Shown here: positions 18,309 through 27,490 of the stretch, piece after piece
Layout of the letters: every line of letters starts with the position of its first letter
Numbering within the stretch: position 1 is the stretch's first letter
From: Pontibacter ummariensis
GTDB taxonomy: Bacteria; Bacteroidota; Bacteroidia; Cytophagales; Hymenobacteraceae
DNA: 64,000 nucleotides
Assembly: GCF_900188175.1 (NCBI RefSeq)
Contig: NZ_FZOQ01000002.1
Span: 248,001 to 312,000, forward strand
Direction of reading: 5' to 3'
Position numbers and translations under genes: made by a program
The notes under the pieces: model-generated
Seen by the model: the letters and a program-made list of their open reading frames with translations, nothing else
Databases searched by the model: none
What the model was told of the DNA's origin: nothing

Positions 18309-19463
18309 ATGATTTCGTCCTATCATACCGGCACCCTCTGGCAACAGCGGAAGCAGGCCAGGCGCTTTGTGCACCAGCTGGCCTTTTGGGCACTTGCCCT
18401 CTTGTTGCTGACAACGCTTTTATCAGCGAATCAGTCAGCCAATGATATTGCACCAATCATTTTACAGGAAACACCTTTCCCCTTTACAGCCAAGGAGTTT
18501 TACATTGAAAGCATAGTAGATGAGCGGGAGGACCGTAAGGCGGTCGCTTACCTCCTGCCTCCTACTGCAAGTGGGGGTAATTCCCCTGTAGCTGCCCAGC
18601 CAGTCGACTTACGGGGAGGAGGCCTGCAAGGAGTGCGCCAGTTTATTCAGAAAGGCATACCCCGGAATACCAGGCTGCGCCCTGTCGTGCTGCGCTTACA
18701 AGAGTACAAGGTAACCGAAAAAGCCGGTGAAAAAGGCCGTGTGAAAGGTGAGGCTGTTGTTTCCATCACTTTTGAGCTACAAGGCAACGGAGAAACGATT
18801 CCCCTCACAAGCTACAAAGGCGGCGTACGCTACGACCGGCCTGCCAGTCAGCTGAACGCCGTAGAACCAGCCTTGCGCCAGTCTTTGCTAGGTTCCCTCT
18901 CCTACTTTAACACCTGGATGGAACAGAAAGCCGGGTCAGACCCAAGGCTAGCCAGGGGTATCAAGGTGATCTTTTCAGATTATGCGCCCAACTCTGCCGG
19001 TGATACCGTTTTCTACGTGCCTGACCGCCCCCTGACGTGGGATGACTTTACGGGCAGCCCCTCCAAGCCCAGCAAGTTTGCGGCGGCAGTGTTCCCCAGC
19101 TTTTCTTATGCGGGCAGAACCGAGGTGGTGGACGGCATCCTGCACCTGTACCTGGACATGAAGGTGTACGTGTTGCAAAGCTCTTCCTGGGTTAAAGGAA
19201 GTAAAGACGCCTACGGCCTGGCGCACGAACAAAGGCACTTCGACATTGTAAAACTGGTGGCCGAGCGTTTCAAGCAGAAAATAAAGCCGGAAATTCTATC
19301 TGTGACAGACTATAACAGCATCATCCAGTACCACTTCATCGAATCATTCCGGGAAATGAACAAGCTGCAGGAGCAGTACGATGCCGAAACACAGCATGGC
19401 CTGAATAAGCAAGCGCAGGAAGAGTGGAACAGGCGGATTACAGCCGAGCTAGGGAAGCAATAG
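18309..19463 (+). CDS. Exported DUF922-type protein with HExxH motif (putative zinc metallopeptidase)
   Basis: Protein of 384 residues from the ATG at 18309. I chose this start because it places a hydrophobic segment (LAFWALALLLLTTLLSA) near the N-terminus; in-frame starts at 18231 and 18294 are alternatives. The C-terminal half carries the DUF922 signature RPLTWDDFTGSPSKPSKFAA, then LHLYLDMKVYVLQSSSWV and AYGLAHEQRHFDIVKLVAERF. HEQRH is a full HExxH zinc motif (His codon at 19224). Pfam classes DUF922 as a possible peptidase family; the substrate is unknown. A distal Glu ligand is not certain from sequence alone. It stands alone between divergent holA and tyrS. Confidence 0.78.
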   Translation: MISSYHTGTLWQQRKQARRFVHQLAFWALALLLLTTLLSANQSANDIAPIILQETPFPFTAKEFYIESIVDEREDRKAVAYLLPPTASGGNSPVAAQPVDLRGGGLQGVRQFIQKGIPRNTRLRPVVLRLQEYKVTEKAGEKGRVKGEAVVSITFELQGNGETIPLTSYKGGVRYDRPASQLNAVEPALRQSLLGSLSYFNTWMEQKAGSDPRLARGIKVIFSDYAPNSAGDTVFYVPDRPLTWDDFTGSPSKPSKFAAAVFPSFSYAGRTEVVDGILHLYLDMKVYVLQSSSWVKGSKDAYGLAHEQRHFDIVKLVAERFKQKIKPEILSVTDYNSIIQYHFIESFREMNKLQEQYDAETQHGLNKQAQEEWNRRITAELGKQ

Positions 19464-19782
19464 ACAACTAAGGGAATAGAGAGCCCTTCTTCCTGTACTG
19501 ATATACGGTTAATTAGAAGCATCATAGATCAGACAGATTCTTCTATTAGTTGAAGCACCTAGGCCTCCTGTAGTAGTAAATTAGTACGATGACTTGTAGG
19601 GCGCATCCTTTGCTACACCGATTGCACGTACTGCCGTTCCATAGGTGTATGCTTACCTGGCAGCCACAAACAAAATATAAGACAGCAGATATTTGCACAA
19701 GCCCTGGGGCAATCCCCGCCTTCCCAACGTCAATCTGGCAACTCTTTTTTATATTTGCCTAGAACAGACGATTTAGGACTAG
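19464..19782. other. Intergenic region upstream of tyrS, nothing coding seen
   Basis: No open frame with coding character and no strong hairpin. The only recognisable signal is the -7-like box near its right end. I see no T-box-like structure; such leaders are also not expected in Bacteroidota. Confidence 0.5.
19750..19757 (+). promoter_or_regulatory. Candidate -7 element for tyrS
   Basis: TATATTTG, an exact TAnnTTTG match 26 bp before the tyrS ATG. No TTG at the -33 spacing is evident. Confidence 0.45.
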
Positions 19783-21087
19783 ATGAACCTTATTGAAGAA
19801 TTACGCTGGAGAGGCATGCTCCATGATTTCATGCCGGGCACGGAAGAGCAATTAGCCGCAGAAATGACAACGGGTTATATCGGTTTCGACCCAACGGCAA
19901 AGTCACTGCATATTGGCAACCTTGCAACCATCATGCTACTAGTGCACCTGCAGCGTGCGGGGCACAAGCCTGTTGCCCTGGTAGGAGGCGCCACCGGTAT
20001 GATCGGTGACCCTTCCGGCAAGTCAGCAGAACGTAACCTGTTGTCGGAGGATGTGCTGCGTGAGAACCAGTTAGGCATTAAGCAGCAGCTGGAGAAGTTC
20101 CTGGATTTTAACAGCGGGGTCAACTCGGCCGAAATGGTCAACAACTACGATTGGTTTAAGGAGTTCAGCTTCCTTGGCTTTTTGCGTGAGGTGGGCAAGC
20201 ATATCACCGTGAACTACATGATGAGCAAAGACTCCGTGAAGAAGCGCATTAATGCGGATGAAGAAGGCGACCGTGCCGAAGGACTTTCTTACACGGAGTT
20301 CGCGTACCAACTCATACAGGGCTATGACTTCTACCACCTTTACAAAAACAAAGGGGTAAAACTGCAGATGGGCGCCTCTGACCAGTGGGGTAACATCACG
20401 ACCGGCACGGAGCTCATCCGCCGCATGGATGGCGGCAAAGCCTATGCTTTGGTGGGTAAGCTTGTAACCAAATCGGATGGTACTAAATTTGGCAAGTCTG
20501 AGGGCGGCAATGTATGGCTCGACCCTAACCTGACCTCCCCGTACAAGTTCTACCAGTTCTGGCTGAACCTCTCTGACGAGGAGGCCGAGAAGCTAATAAA
20601 GGTCTATACCCTGCTACCACAGGACGAGATCCAGAAAATAACAGAAGAGCACAACCAGGCGCCACATTTACGGGTGTTACAAAAAGCCTTAGCTAAGGAT
20701 GTTACAATTCGCGTGCATTCCGAAGAGGAGTATAATTCTGCTGTAGAAGCCTCAGAAATTTTATTTGGAAAAGGCGATCTGGAGACCCTGAAGGGCCTTC
20801 GGGAGGACGTTTTGCTATCTGTGTTCGAGGGAGTGCCCCAAATCGAGGTAAGCCAGGAAAGTTACGCCGGTGCTGCTACGGTTACGGATCTGTTGTCGGA
20901 GCTTACAGGCGGCCAGATCTTCGAGTCGAAAGGCGAGGCGAAGCGCATGATCAAGAATGGCGGCGTTAGCGTGAACCGGCAGAAGGTGCAGGGTGCCGAC
21001 GACGCCGTTGATTTTGAATTGCTGCAAGGCAAGCACCTGGTGGTACAGAAAGGCAAGAAGAACTACTTCCTTGTTTCAGTCAAATAA
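19783..21087 (+). CDS. tyrS: Tyrosyl-tRNA synthetase
   Basis: Class I aminoacyl-tRNA synthetase charging tRNA-Tyr, 434 residues. The HIGH motif is HIGN at residues 43-46. The KMSKS equivalent is KFGKS at 235-239, preceded by LVTKSDGT. The tyrosine/ATP pocket segments [28 protein letters not shown] and [15 protein letters not shown] are all present. A C-terminal S4 RNA-binding domain follows ([25 protein letters not shown]). It is complete and ends at a strong terminator. Confidence 0.98.
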   Translation: MNLIEELRWRGMLHDFMPGTEEQLAAEMTTGYIGFDPTAKSLHIGNLATIMLLVHLQRAGHKPVALVGGATGMIGDPSGKSAERNLLSEDVLRENQLGIKQQLEKFLDFNSGVNSAEMVNNYDWFKEFSFLGFLREVGKHITVNYMMSKDSVKKRINADEEGDRAEGLSYTEFAYQLIQGYDFYHLYKNKGVKLQMGASDQWGNITTGTELIRRMDGGKAYALVGKLVTKSDGTKFGKSEGGNVWLDPNLTSPYKFYQFWLNLSDEEAEKLIKVYTLLPQDEIQKITEEHNQAPHLRVLQKALAKDVTIRVHSEEEYNSAVEASEILFGKGDLETLKGLREDVLLSVFEGVPQIEVSQESYAGAATVTDLLSELTGGQIFESKGEAKRMIKNGGVSVNRQKVQGADDAVDFELLQGKHLVVQKGKKNYFLVSVK

Positions 21088-21110
21088 CAGCATATCAAAC
21101 ACTTACAATA

Positions 21111-21145
21111 AAAAAGGTGATCATTTCTGATCACCTTTTTTATTT
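21111..21145. terminator. Bidirectional terminator between tyrS and histone-H1-like gene
   Basis: A perfect 13-bp stem: AAAAAGGTGATCA (21111-21123) with TGATCACCTTTTT (21128-21140), a 4-nt loop, and runs of A and T on the two sides. It serves the convergent genes at 19783 and 21165. Confidence 0.9.
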
Positions 21146-21164
21146 ATTGTCTGCCTTAGTAAGA

Positions 21165-21356
21165 CTATTTTGTCTCAGCCTGGCTGTTCTTGATGTCCTG
21201 AACTTCCTTGCGGATGTCCTGAGCCATGTTCTTCAGGTCCTGCATGCCTTTACGTACGCGAGTACCGGCAGCGGCATTACCTTTGTCGTAGAACTTTTCG
21301 AAGTCGCTTTCCAGAGACATCACAAGATCCTTGAGTTTGCTAAAGTTGTTGTTCAT
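21165..21356 (-). CDS. Small histone H1-like (Hc1-type) protein
   Basis: A 63-residue protein from the ATG at 21356 (MNNNFSKLKDLVMSLESDFE...). An upstream in-frame start at 21407 would add 17 hydrophobic residues that do not fit the family. It is a helical, charged protein: KLKDLVMSLESDFEKFYDKGN, AAAGTRVRKGMQDLKNMAQ, DIRKEVQDIKN. This pattern is that of the Bacteroidota proteins annotated histone H1 (Pfam Hc1), which lack the Lys-rich tail of the chlamydial protein. A nucleoid role is assumed from the family name only. It is convergent with tyrS across a shared terminator. Confidence 0.8.
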   Translation of the reverse strand: MNNNFSKLKDLVMSLESDFEKFYDKGNAAAGTRVRKGMQDLKNMAQDIRKEVQDIKNSQAETK

Positions 21357-21462
21357 TAGAGCTACTATTAATAGTGAAACATATGATTTTATTGCTCTAA
21401 TATACACATTTCATGAAAACAAGCAAAAATTAAGGATTTTTAATATATGGCTTTACAGCCCG

Positions 21463-22701
21463 CTAGGCGGTAACTGCGGGGCTTGCGTACAAGCCTTTAT
21501 CCAATTTTTGTGCAATTTTTTCGAAAGCCGCAATTGTCTCCTTCACGTCGTCCAAGGTATGGGCTGCCGTCGGGATGAGGCGCAGCATAATCACATCTTT
21601 TGGCACCACCGGGTACACCACGATAGAGCAGAAGATGTTGTAGTTCTCCCGCAAATCCAGCGTCAGCTGTGTTGCATCCGGAATCTGGCCGTTCAAAAAC
21701 ACCGGCGTTACAGGCGACTCAGTTGTACCTATATTGAAGCCTTTTTCACGCAGGCCGCTCTGCAGGGCATTCACTACCTCCCACAGTTTGTCTTTCAGCT
21801 CCGGCTTCGCGCGCAGTAGCTCCAGGCGCTTCAGGGCACCCACTACCAGTGGCATTGGCAGCGACTTGGCGAAGATCTGCGAACGCATGTTGTAGCGCAG
21901 GTACTCTACCACCTGCTCGTTAGAAGCCACAAAGGCTCCGATGCTGGCCATAGACTTGGCAAAGGTAGAGAAGTACACGTCGATCCCGTCCTGCACCCCC
22001 AGGTGCTCTCCAGTACCGGCGCCGGTCTTCCCCATCGTGCCGAAGCCGTGGGCATCGTCTACCAACAGGCGGAAGTTGAATTTCTCTTTCAAAGCCACCA
22101 CCTCGCGCAGCTTGCCAAGGTTGCCAGACATACCGAATACACCTTCTGTGATCACCAGGATGGCACCACCGGTGTTCTCCGCCCAGCGAGTAGCACGCTC
22201 CAGCTGTTTCTCCAGGCTCTCCATGTCGTTGTGCCCGTAAACGAAACGCTTGCCCTGGTGCAGGCGCACGCCGTCTATGATACAAGCGTGAGACTCGGCA
22301 TCGTAAACAATCACATCGTGGCGGTCGACCAAGGCATCAATAATAGACACCACTCCCTGGTAACCGAAGTTCAGCAGCAAGGCATCCGGCTTCTGCACGA
22401 ACTCTGCCAGCTCTGCCTCCAATTGCTCATGCAAGTTAGAGTTACCGGACATAATACGCGCTCCCATCGGATAAGCCATCCCCCACTCTGCTGCAGCTTC
22501 CGCGTCTGCTTTCCGCACTTCCGGGTGGTTAGCAAGTCCCAGGTAGTTGTTCAGGCTCCAGGTAAGCACTTCCTTTCCTCTAAACCGCATGCGAGGGGCA
22601 ATTTCACCCTCCAGTTTAGGGAATGTAAAGTAACCGTGCGCATAGTGCGAGTGGCTGCCTAGCGGGCCTCTGTTGGTCAACAACTTTTCAAATAAATCCA
22701 C
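21463..22701 (-). CDS. Alpha-oxoamine synthase, probable serine palmitoyltransferase
   Basis: PLP-dependent acyl-CoA/amino-acid condensing enzyme of 412 residues. The PLP Lys is Lys249 in STFAKSMASIGAF, Asp and His are in LLVDDAHGFGTMG (215-222), the ring-stacking His138 is in ESHAC, and GNSNLHEQLE is a family motif. The TF(A/S)KS.ASIG context resembles serine palmitoyltransferases more than the TLGKALG of BioF and Kbl, so I favour the first step of sphingolipid synthesis. Sphingolipids are known in Bacteroidota. BioF or another member cannot be excluded. It is divergent from the biotin carboxylase gene and has a good promoter. Confidence 0.75.
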   Translation of the reverse strand: MDLFEKLLTNRGPLGSHSHYAHGYFTFPKLEGEIAPRMRFRGKEVLTWSLNNYLGLANHPEVRKADAEAAAEWGMAYPMGARIMSGNSNLHEQLEAELAEFVQKPDALLLNFGYQGVVSIIDALVDRHDVIVYDAESHACIIDGVRLHQGKRFVYGHNDMESLEKQLERATRWAENTGGAILVITEGVFGMSGNLGKLREVVALKEKFNFRLLVDDAHGFGTMGKTGAGTGEHLGVQDGIDVYFSTFAKSMASIGAFVASNEQVVEYLRYNMRSQIFAKSLPMPLVVGALKRLELLRAKPELKDKLWEVVNALQSGLREKGFNIGTTESPVTPVFLNGQIPDATQLTLDLRENYNIFCSIVVYPVVPKDVIMLRLIPTAAHTLDDVKETIAAFEKIAQKLDKGLYASPAVTA

Positions 22702-22779
22702 TTGTGTAATAATTAAGTTATCTGGATAATTTCTAACACATCAAAATGCCGTTCAAACATTATAAGGCATAATGCGAAG

Positions 22780-22810
22780 CAAAGTTAAAATTTATTCGAC
22801 TCATATACAA
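22780..22810 (-). promoter_or_regulatory. Candidate promoter of the serine-palmitoyltransferase-like gene
   Basis: On the minus strand, TTG (22810-22808), a 20-bp spacer, and TAACTTTG (22787-22780), an exact TAnnTTTG. The -7 lies 79 bp before the start codon, leaving a 5' leader of about 70 nt. Confidence 0.6.
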
Positions 22811-22904
22811 TCAATGTCCTATACTCATAGCGGTTTTTAGGAACCTTGTTTTTATTTTCGGTGCAAAATGTTTTCTTTGACGAGAACTAAAACAGAGCGT
22901 CTGC

Positions 22905-24410
22905 ATGAGAAAAATAAATAAGATACTGGTAGCCAACCGGGGAGAAATCGCGCTGCGGGTTATGCGCACAGCTAAAGAAATGGGTATTAGAACGGTAGCT
23001 ATTTACAGCGAGGCAGACCGAAACGCCCTGCACGTGCGCTTTGCCGACGAGGCTGTCTGTGTGGGTGGTCCAAAGTCCAGCGAATCCTACTTGCGCGGAG
23101 ACGTTATTCTGGACGTATGCAGGCAACTCCAGGTGGACGCAATTCACCCTGGCTATGGTTTCTTATCAGAGAACGCAACTTTCGCCGCGAAGGTTAAAGA
23201 AGCAGGCTTTATTTTTATCGGCCCCTCGCCGGAGGCCATTGAACTGATGGGCAGCAAACTGGCCGCAAAGGCTGCGGTGGCGCGCTACCATATCCCCATG
23301 GTGCCCGGCACCGAGCATGCCATCACAGATGTTGAGGAAGCGAAGCAGATTGCCCAGCAGGTGGGCTTCCCGATCCTTATTAAGGCCAGCGCCGGTGGTG
23401 GTGGCAAGGGCATGCGGGTGGTTGAAGACGTTGCCTCCTTTGAAGAGCAGATGCGCCTGGCGGTAAGTGAGGCTATCTCGGCCTTCGGAGACGGCGCTGT
23501 CTTTATCGAAAAATACATCGGCTCACCCCGCCATATCGAGATACAGGTGCTGGGCGACACCCAGGGGAACATTGTTCACCTGTTCGAGCGGGAGTGCTCG
23601 ATACAGCGCCGCCACCAGAAGGTGATTGAGGAGGCTCCTTCCTCTGTCCTTACGCCCGTCCTGCGCGAAGAAATGGGCCGCTGTGCTGTAAACGTAGCCA
23701 AGGCATGTGACTATGTAGGGGCCGGTACCGTGGAGTTCCTGCTGGATGAGCAAAAGAACTTCTACTTTCTGGAAATGAACACCCGCCTGCAGGTAGAGCA
23801 CCCGGTAACAGAGCAAATTACTGGTCTGGACATGGTAAAAGAGCAAATCCTGATCGCAGAAGGCCTCCCTCTTAGTTTTACGCAGGAGGACCTCCAGATA
23901 CAGGGGCACGCGCTGGAACTACGCGTTTACGCCGAAGACCCTGCCAATAACTTCCTTCCCGATATTGGCAAGCTGGAGACCTACAAGCGGCCGCAGGGCC
24001 TGGGTGTGCGGGTTGACGACGGCTTTGAACAGGGTATGGATATCCCGATCTACTACGACCCAATGATCGCCAAACTCGTAACCTTTGGAAAAGACCGCCA
24101 GGAGGCGATCGACAAAATGCTGCGCGCGATTGACGAGTACCAGATCACCGGCATTGAGACAACGCTCCCCTTTGGGAAATTTGTGCTGCAACACGAGGCT
24201 TTTGTAAGCGGCGACTTCGACACGAAGTTCATAGAGCGCTACTTCAACCCAGAGGTGCTTTCCTTAGAGGCCGGTGAAACAGCACAGGAAATAGCGGCCG
24301 TGTTAGCTGCCACCTTGTTAGAAGAAAAGAAGGCTCCAAAGGCAGCCTCCGCCCCTGCCCCGACCTCCACTAGTAGCGGTTCCAGTTGGTTTAGAAACCG
24401 GACAAAATAG
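22905..24410 (+). CDS. accC: Biotin carboxylase subunit of acetyl-/propionyl-CoA carboxylase
   Basis: ATP-dependent carboxylation of the biotin carrier, 501 residues. The biotin-carboxylase N-domain is KILVANRGEIALRVMRTAKEMGI. The Gly-rich ATP loop is KASAGGGGKGMRVV. EKYIGSPRHIEIQVLGD, ERECSIQRRHQKVIEEAPS and FLEMNTRLQVEHPVTE are catalytic segments. The C-domain LRVYAEDPANNFLPDIGKL resembles the propionyl- and methylcrotonyl-CoA carboxylase branch. It is about 50 residues longer than E. coli AccC because of a Lys/Ala/Pro/Ser-rich tail (EEKKAPKAASAPAPTSTSS). No biotin carrier or carboxyltransferase gene is adjacent, so the acyl-CoA specificity is open. Confidence 0.9.
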   Translation: MRKINKILVANRGEIALRVMRTAKEMGIRTVAIYSEADRNALHVRFADEAVCVGGPKSSESYLRGDVILDVCRQLQVDAIHPGYGFLSENATFAAKVKEAGFIFIGPSPEAIELMGSKLAAKAAVARYHIPMVPGTEHAITDVEEAKQIAQQVGFPILIKASAGGGGKGMRVVEDVASFEEQMRLAVSEAISAFGDGAVFIEKYIGSPRHIEIQVLGDTQGNIVHLFERECSIQRRHQKVIEEAPSSVLTPVLREEMGRCAVNVAKACDYVGAGTVEFLLDEQKNFYFLEMNTRLQVEHPVTEQITGLDMVKEQILIAEGLPLSFTQEDLQIQGHALELRVYAEDPANNFLPDIGKLETYKRPQGLGVRVDDGFEQGMDIPIYYDPMIAKLVTFGKDRQEAIDKMLRAIDEYQITGIETTLPFGKFVLQHEAFVSGDFDTKFIERYFNPEVLSLEAGETAQEIAAVLAATLLEEKKAPKAASAPAPTSTSSGSSWFRNRTK

Positions 24411-24428
24411 TTTTAAAAGAAGAACAGG

Positions 24429-24466
24429 TAAAAAGCCAGGGCATATAATAATACCCTGGCTTTTTA
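24429..24466. terminator. Bidirectional terminator between accC and bshB1
   Basis: TAAAAAGCCAGGG (24429-24441) pairs with CCCTGGCTTTTTA (24454-24466), a perfect 13-bp stem with A- and T-rich flanks between convergent genes. Confidence 0.88.
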
Positions 24467-24527
24467 CTTGTTAATTAAATACAGGCCTTGAAGGTAAGCG
24501 CCTGTTTTATCTTTACGCAGTTTCCTT

Positions 24528-25247
24528 TTAAATAAGGTCAAAGAGGTTTTTCACGCCAATATACCGTTCTTTGGTAAAGCCTTCGCCATAAGTTACCCCA
24601 ATGGCATGGCCCAGCTCCTTCGCCCGCGCTTCTATAAAGTCCAGAAACTCCGGGGAGGAAATATAGGTATTCGGCGAATCATCCTTTGGATTATAGAACT
24701 GCGATTTAAAAGCTCTGATCGCCTGCATCTTCTCTGCCCAGTAAGGCGTGACATCCACCACGAGATCCGGCACAAGGAGCCGGTCCTGTATAAAATGGTA
24801 CACTACCTTCGGTCGCCAGGCTTCCTGCTGTTTGCCATTTTCATCGGTGGTAGGGATCATCTTCAGCCCTGCCTTAAAGCAGGATTCCGAAACAAGATCC
24901 GAGCCCCTGCCATGGTCCGGGTGACGGTCGTACACAGCATTCATGATCACGATCTCCGGCCGGTACTGGCGTATCTTTTGAATGACCTGCAGCTGATGCT
25001 CCCGGTCGTTCCGGAAAAAGCCATCTGCCATGCCCAGGTTGTCACGAATCCCGATGCCCATTACGGCAGCAGCATCCTTCGCTTCCTGCAGGCGGCCTTC
25101 CGGTGTTCCTCTGGTGCCCAGCTCCCCCTCCGTCAGGTCCACAATGCCGACCTTCTTCCCGGCTTTCACATGAGCTATCAGCGTTCCGGCGCAGCCCAGT
25201 TCAATATCATCCGGGTGAGAGGCAAAAGCCAGTATGTCTAATTTCAT
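24528..25247 (-). CDS. bshB1: Bacillithiol biosynthesis deacetylase BshB1
   Basis: Zn-dependent LmbE-family deacetylase that removes acetate from GlcNAc-malate in bacillithiol synthesis. The 239 residues match. The N-terminal zinc motif is LAFASHPDDIELGCAGT (His11, Asp13, Asp14). LTEGELGTRGTPEGRLQEAKDAA is the BshB1-specific loop. The third zinc ligand is in YDRHPDHGRGSDLV, and VVDVTPYWAEKMQAIRAFKSQF is typical. bshA and bshC are not in the window. It is 17 bp downstream of the M23 peptidase gene. Confidence 0.93.
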   Translation of the reverse strand: MKLDILAFASHPDDIELGCAGTLIAHVKAGKKVGIVDLTEGELGTRGTPEGRLQEAKDAAAVMGIGIRDNLGMADGFFRNDREHQLQVIQKIRQYRPEIVIMNAVYDRHPDHGRGSDLVSESCFKAGLKMIPTTDENGKQQEAWRPKVVYHFIQDRLLVPDLVVDVTPYWAEKMQAIRAFKSQFYNPKDDSPNTYISSPEFLDFIEARAKELGHAIGVTYGEGFTKERYIGVKNLFDLI

Positions 25248-25264
25248 GTTCTCTTCTCTTAAGA

Positions 25265-26320
25265 TTACTTGATGCGCAGCGATTTGCCGATACGCAGGGT
25301 AGTACGGCTACTGATTCCGTTTAGCCTTGTGATCTGCCCCACCGAAACCCCGTACTTCTTCGCGATGCCAGATAAGGTGTCTCCACTCTTTACGCGGTGG
25401 TAAACCGTGCGCCTGCCTCCGCTTACGCTGCCGCTGGATGCCCGGTTATTATAATTGAACAGGGCCGAGGTGATCTGGAAGTTATCGCCCTTCAGCAAGT
25501 AATCCGGGAAATCGTACAGGTGCTCGGGGTCAAGCGGGTTCCCCTGGTAGCGCACCTCGTAGTGCAGGTGCGGACCAGAACTACGCCCTGTGCTACCGCC
25601 CAGGCCGATCAGCTCGCCTGCCTTCACATATTGCCCTGGCTGCGCAATGGCTTTGCTCATGTGCCCGTACAGGGTCTCCAGGCCGTTGTAATGACGTACC
25701 ACGATGTAATTGCCATAGCCCCCGCCATCCCACTTGTTAATACGTATAACGCCGTCAAAGGCGGCAAAAATGGTGTCCCCTGTGTTAAGGTCTATGTCCG
25801 TGCCATAATGCCAGCGGCCGCCCCGCGCGCCGAAGTGGCTTGTGATAGGCGTGCTTTCCAGGGGCATGTTGTAGTCTCTGTTCTGGGTAGGATCGTACAG
25901 CTTGATGTCCACCGTATCCTTCAGTTTGCGGCTGTCCATCTTGTAAGGGTTCAGGTTGTGCGTATCCCAGATCGCATAATACCCGGCTATCTTGATCCAG
26001 CTGGAGTCTAGCAGTACCTCCTCAGACATCTCCACAATGTGCTGCTCGCCCAGGTCCAGCTCAGACGTGTCTTCGCTTACGATGGAAAGCTCCTTCTTAG
26101 GGTTGAACAAGATAGACTTCTCGGCGTCAGAGTCCTCGTCCGGAAAGTCTTCGTACTTGATCAGGACGGTGGTGTCTGGCCTTACGTACTGGATTTTGGG
26201 TGTTTTTACCTTAAACAGGTCTTTCACTTTACTTTGCGCCCATACGTCTCCGGATGATCCTAGTAAAAAGAGCGTAAACAGTGCAAAAAATAAGGGTGCT
26301 TTTATCTTTGACATTTGCAT
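25265..26320 (-). CDS. M23 peptidoglycan endopeptidase with LysM domain
   Basis: Exported cell-wall peptidase. I chose the ATG at 26320 (MQMSKIKAPLFFALFTLFLLGSSGDVWAQ) because it opens with a signal peptide. The frame extends upstream to an ATG at 26398 without adding a recognisable domain, and an ATG at 26314 is equally good. The M23 domain has ITSHFGARGGRWHYGTDIDL (HxxxD zinc ligands) and SGPHLHYEVRYQG (HxH), so it looks catalytically intact. A C-terminal LysM (YHRVKSGDTLSGIAKKYGVS..., LRIGKSLRI) should bind peptidoglycan. It shares a strand with bshB1 17 bp downstream. Confidence 0.9.
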   Translation of the reverse strand: MQMSKIKAPLFFALFTLFLLGSSGDVWAQSKVKDLFKVKTPKIQYVRPDTTVLIKYEDFPDEDSDAEKSILFNPKKELSIVSEDTSELDLGEQHIVEMSEEVLLDSSWIKIAGYYAIWDTHNLNPYKMDSRKLKDTVDIKLYDPTQNRDYNMPLESTPITSHFGARGGRWHYGTDIDLNTGDTIFAAFDGVIRINKWDGGGYGNYIVVRHYNGLETLYGHMSKAIAQPGQYVKAGELIGLGGSTGRSSGPHLHYEVRYQGNPLDPEHLYDFPDYLLKGDNFQITSALFNYNNRASSGSVSGGRRTVYHRVKSGDTLSGIAKKYGVSVGQITRLNGISSRTTLRIGKSLRIK

Positions 26321-26452
26321 CAAATTTGGCTGTGCTACTCTCTCCGCAACACAATTCGCTTCTTTAAACTGCAGCACAGCCATTTTATTGTGATACATCC
26401 AACACCACTTTTTCCGTGAAAGTGCGCGTAGAATGTGCGAAACCGCTTTTTG

Positions 26453-27391
26453 TTAGTGCAAATTTAACGCGGCCAGGTAACGCTCTGCATCCAAGGCAGC
26501 CATACACCCGGAGCCAGCCGCTGTAACTGCCTGGCGGTAGGTAAAGTCCTGTACATCGCCGCAGGCAAACACCCCATCCACGTTTGTTTTAGAGGTGCCC
26601 GGAATGGTACGGATATAGCCGTTCTCATCCAGCTTCAGGTAGTCTTTGAAGATAGCGGAGTTTGGCTCGTGCCCAATGGCTACAAAAAATCCTTTCGCCG
26701 GAATCTCCCGCGTCTCATTTGTCACCAGGTTCTTCACGCGCACAGCTTCTACTGCGTGCTCGCCAAGGATCTCATCCGTCACGGTATTCCACAGGATCTC
26801 GATGTTCTTCGTGTTCTTCACACGCTCCTGCATGATGGTGGAGGCACGCATTTCATCGCGGCGTACCAGCATGTACACCTTGCTGCACAGGTTAGCCAGG
26901 TAAGTGGCTTCCTCAGCAGCCGTGTCACCAGCCCCTACAATTACGACATCCTGCCCACGGTAGAAAAAGCCGTCGCATACCGCGCATGCCGATACACCGC
27001 TGCCGTTCAACCGGGCTTCCGATTCCAGGCCCAGCCATTTAGCAGAGGCACCGGTAGAGATGATGACCGTATGGGCTTCAATCACCTTGGAATCATCTAT
27101 TGTTACTTTGTGCGGTTTGGACGAGAAATCCACGGAAGTGGCAATGCCATAGCGCACATCCGTGCCAAAACGCTCGGCCTGCTTCTTAAAGTCTTCCATC
27201 ATCTCAGGCCCCATAACTCCCTCTGGGTAACCGGGATAGTTCTCCACATCGTTTGTAATGGTTAACTGCCCGCCTGGCTGCAGCCCCTGGTACAGGACAG
27301 GACTAAGGCCGGCACGGGATGCATAGATGGCAGCTGTATACCCGGCAGGTCCCGATCCGATGATCAGGCATTTTACTCTTTCTATTTCCAT
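26453..27391 (-). CDS. trxB: Thioredoxin-disulfide reductase
   Basis: NADPH-dependent flavoprotein that reduces thioredoxin, 312 residues. The FAD-binding GSGPAGYTAAIYASRAGL is at 12-29, the redox-active pair Cys136/Cys139 is in SACAVCDG, the NADPH motif is VVIVGAGDTAAEEATYLA, and the C-terminal FAD motif is VFACGDVQDFTYRQAVTAAGSG. All catalytic features are present. It is a single gene between the M23 peptidase and rpoD, on the same strand as both. Confidence 0.97.
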   Translation of the reverse strand: MEIERVKCLIIGSGPAGYTAAIYASRAGLSPVLYQGLQPGGQLTITNDVENYPGYPEGVMGPEMMEDFKKQAERFGTDVRYGIATSVDFSSKPHKVTIDDSKVIEAHTVIISTGASAKWLGLESEARLNGSGVSACAVCDGFFYRGQDVVIVGAGDTAAEEATYLANLCSKVYMLVRRDEMRASTIMQERVKNTKNIEILWNTVTDEILGEHAVEAVRVKNLVTNETREIPAKGFFVAIGHEPNSAIFKDYLKLDENGYIRTIPGTSKTNVDGVFACGDVQDFTYRQAVTAAGSGCMAALDAERYLAALNLH

Positions 27392-27490
27392 TCTGATCTA
27401 TTCTTTTGAAATTCGGTTGCAAGTATACAAAAAATCTATGCCTCTGCCTGCATCTAAGTTCGCAAAAAGGCGTATACAACCGCTCTTAAA

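Noticed and set aside
22003-22662. 219-codon frame opposite the oxoamine synthase
   Set aside because: Shadow of a convincing PLP enzyme; translation has no recognisable domain.
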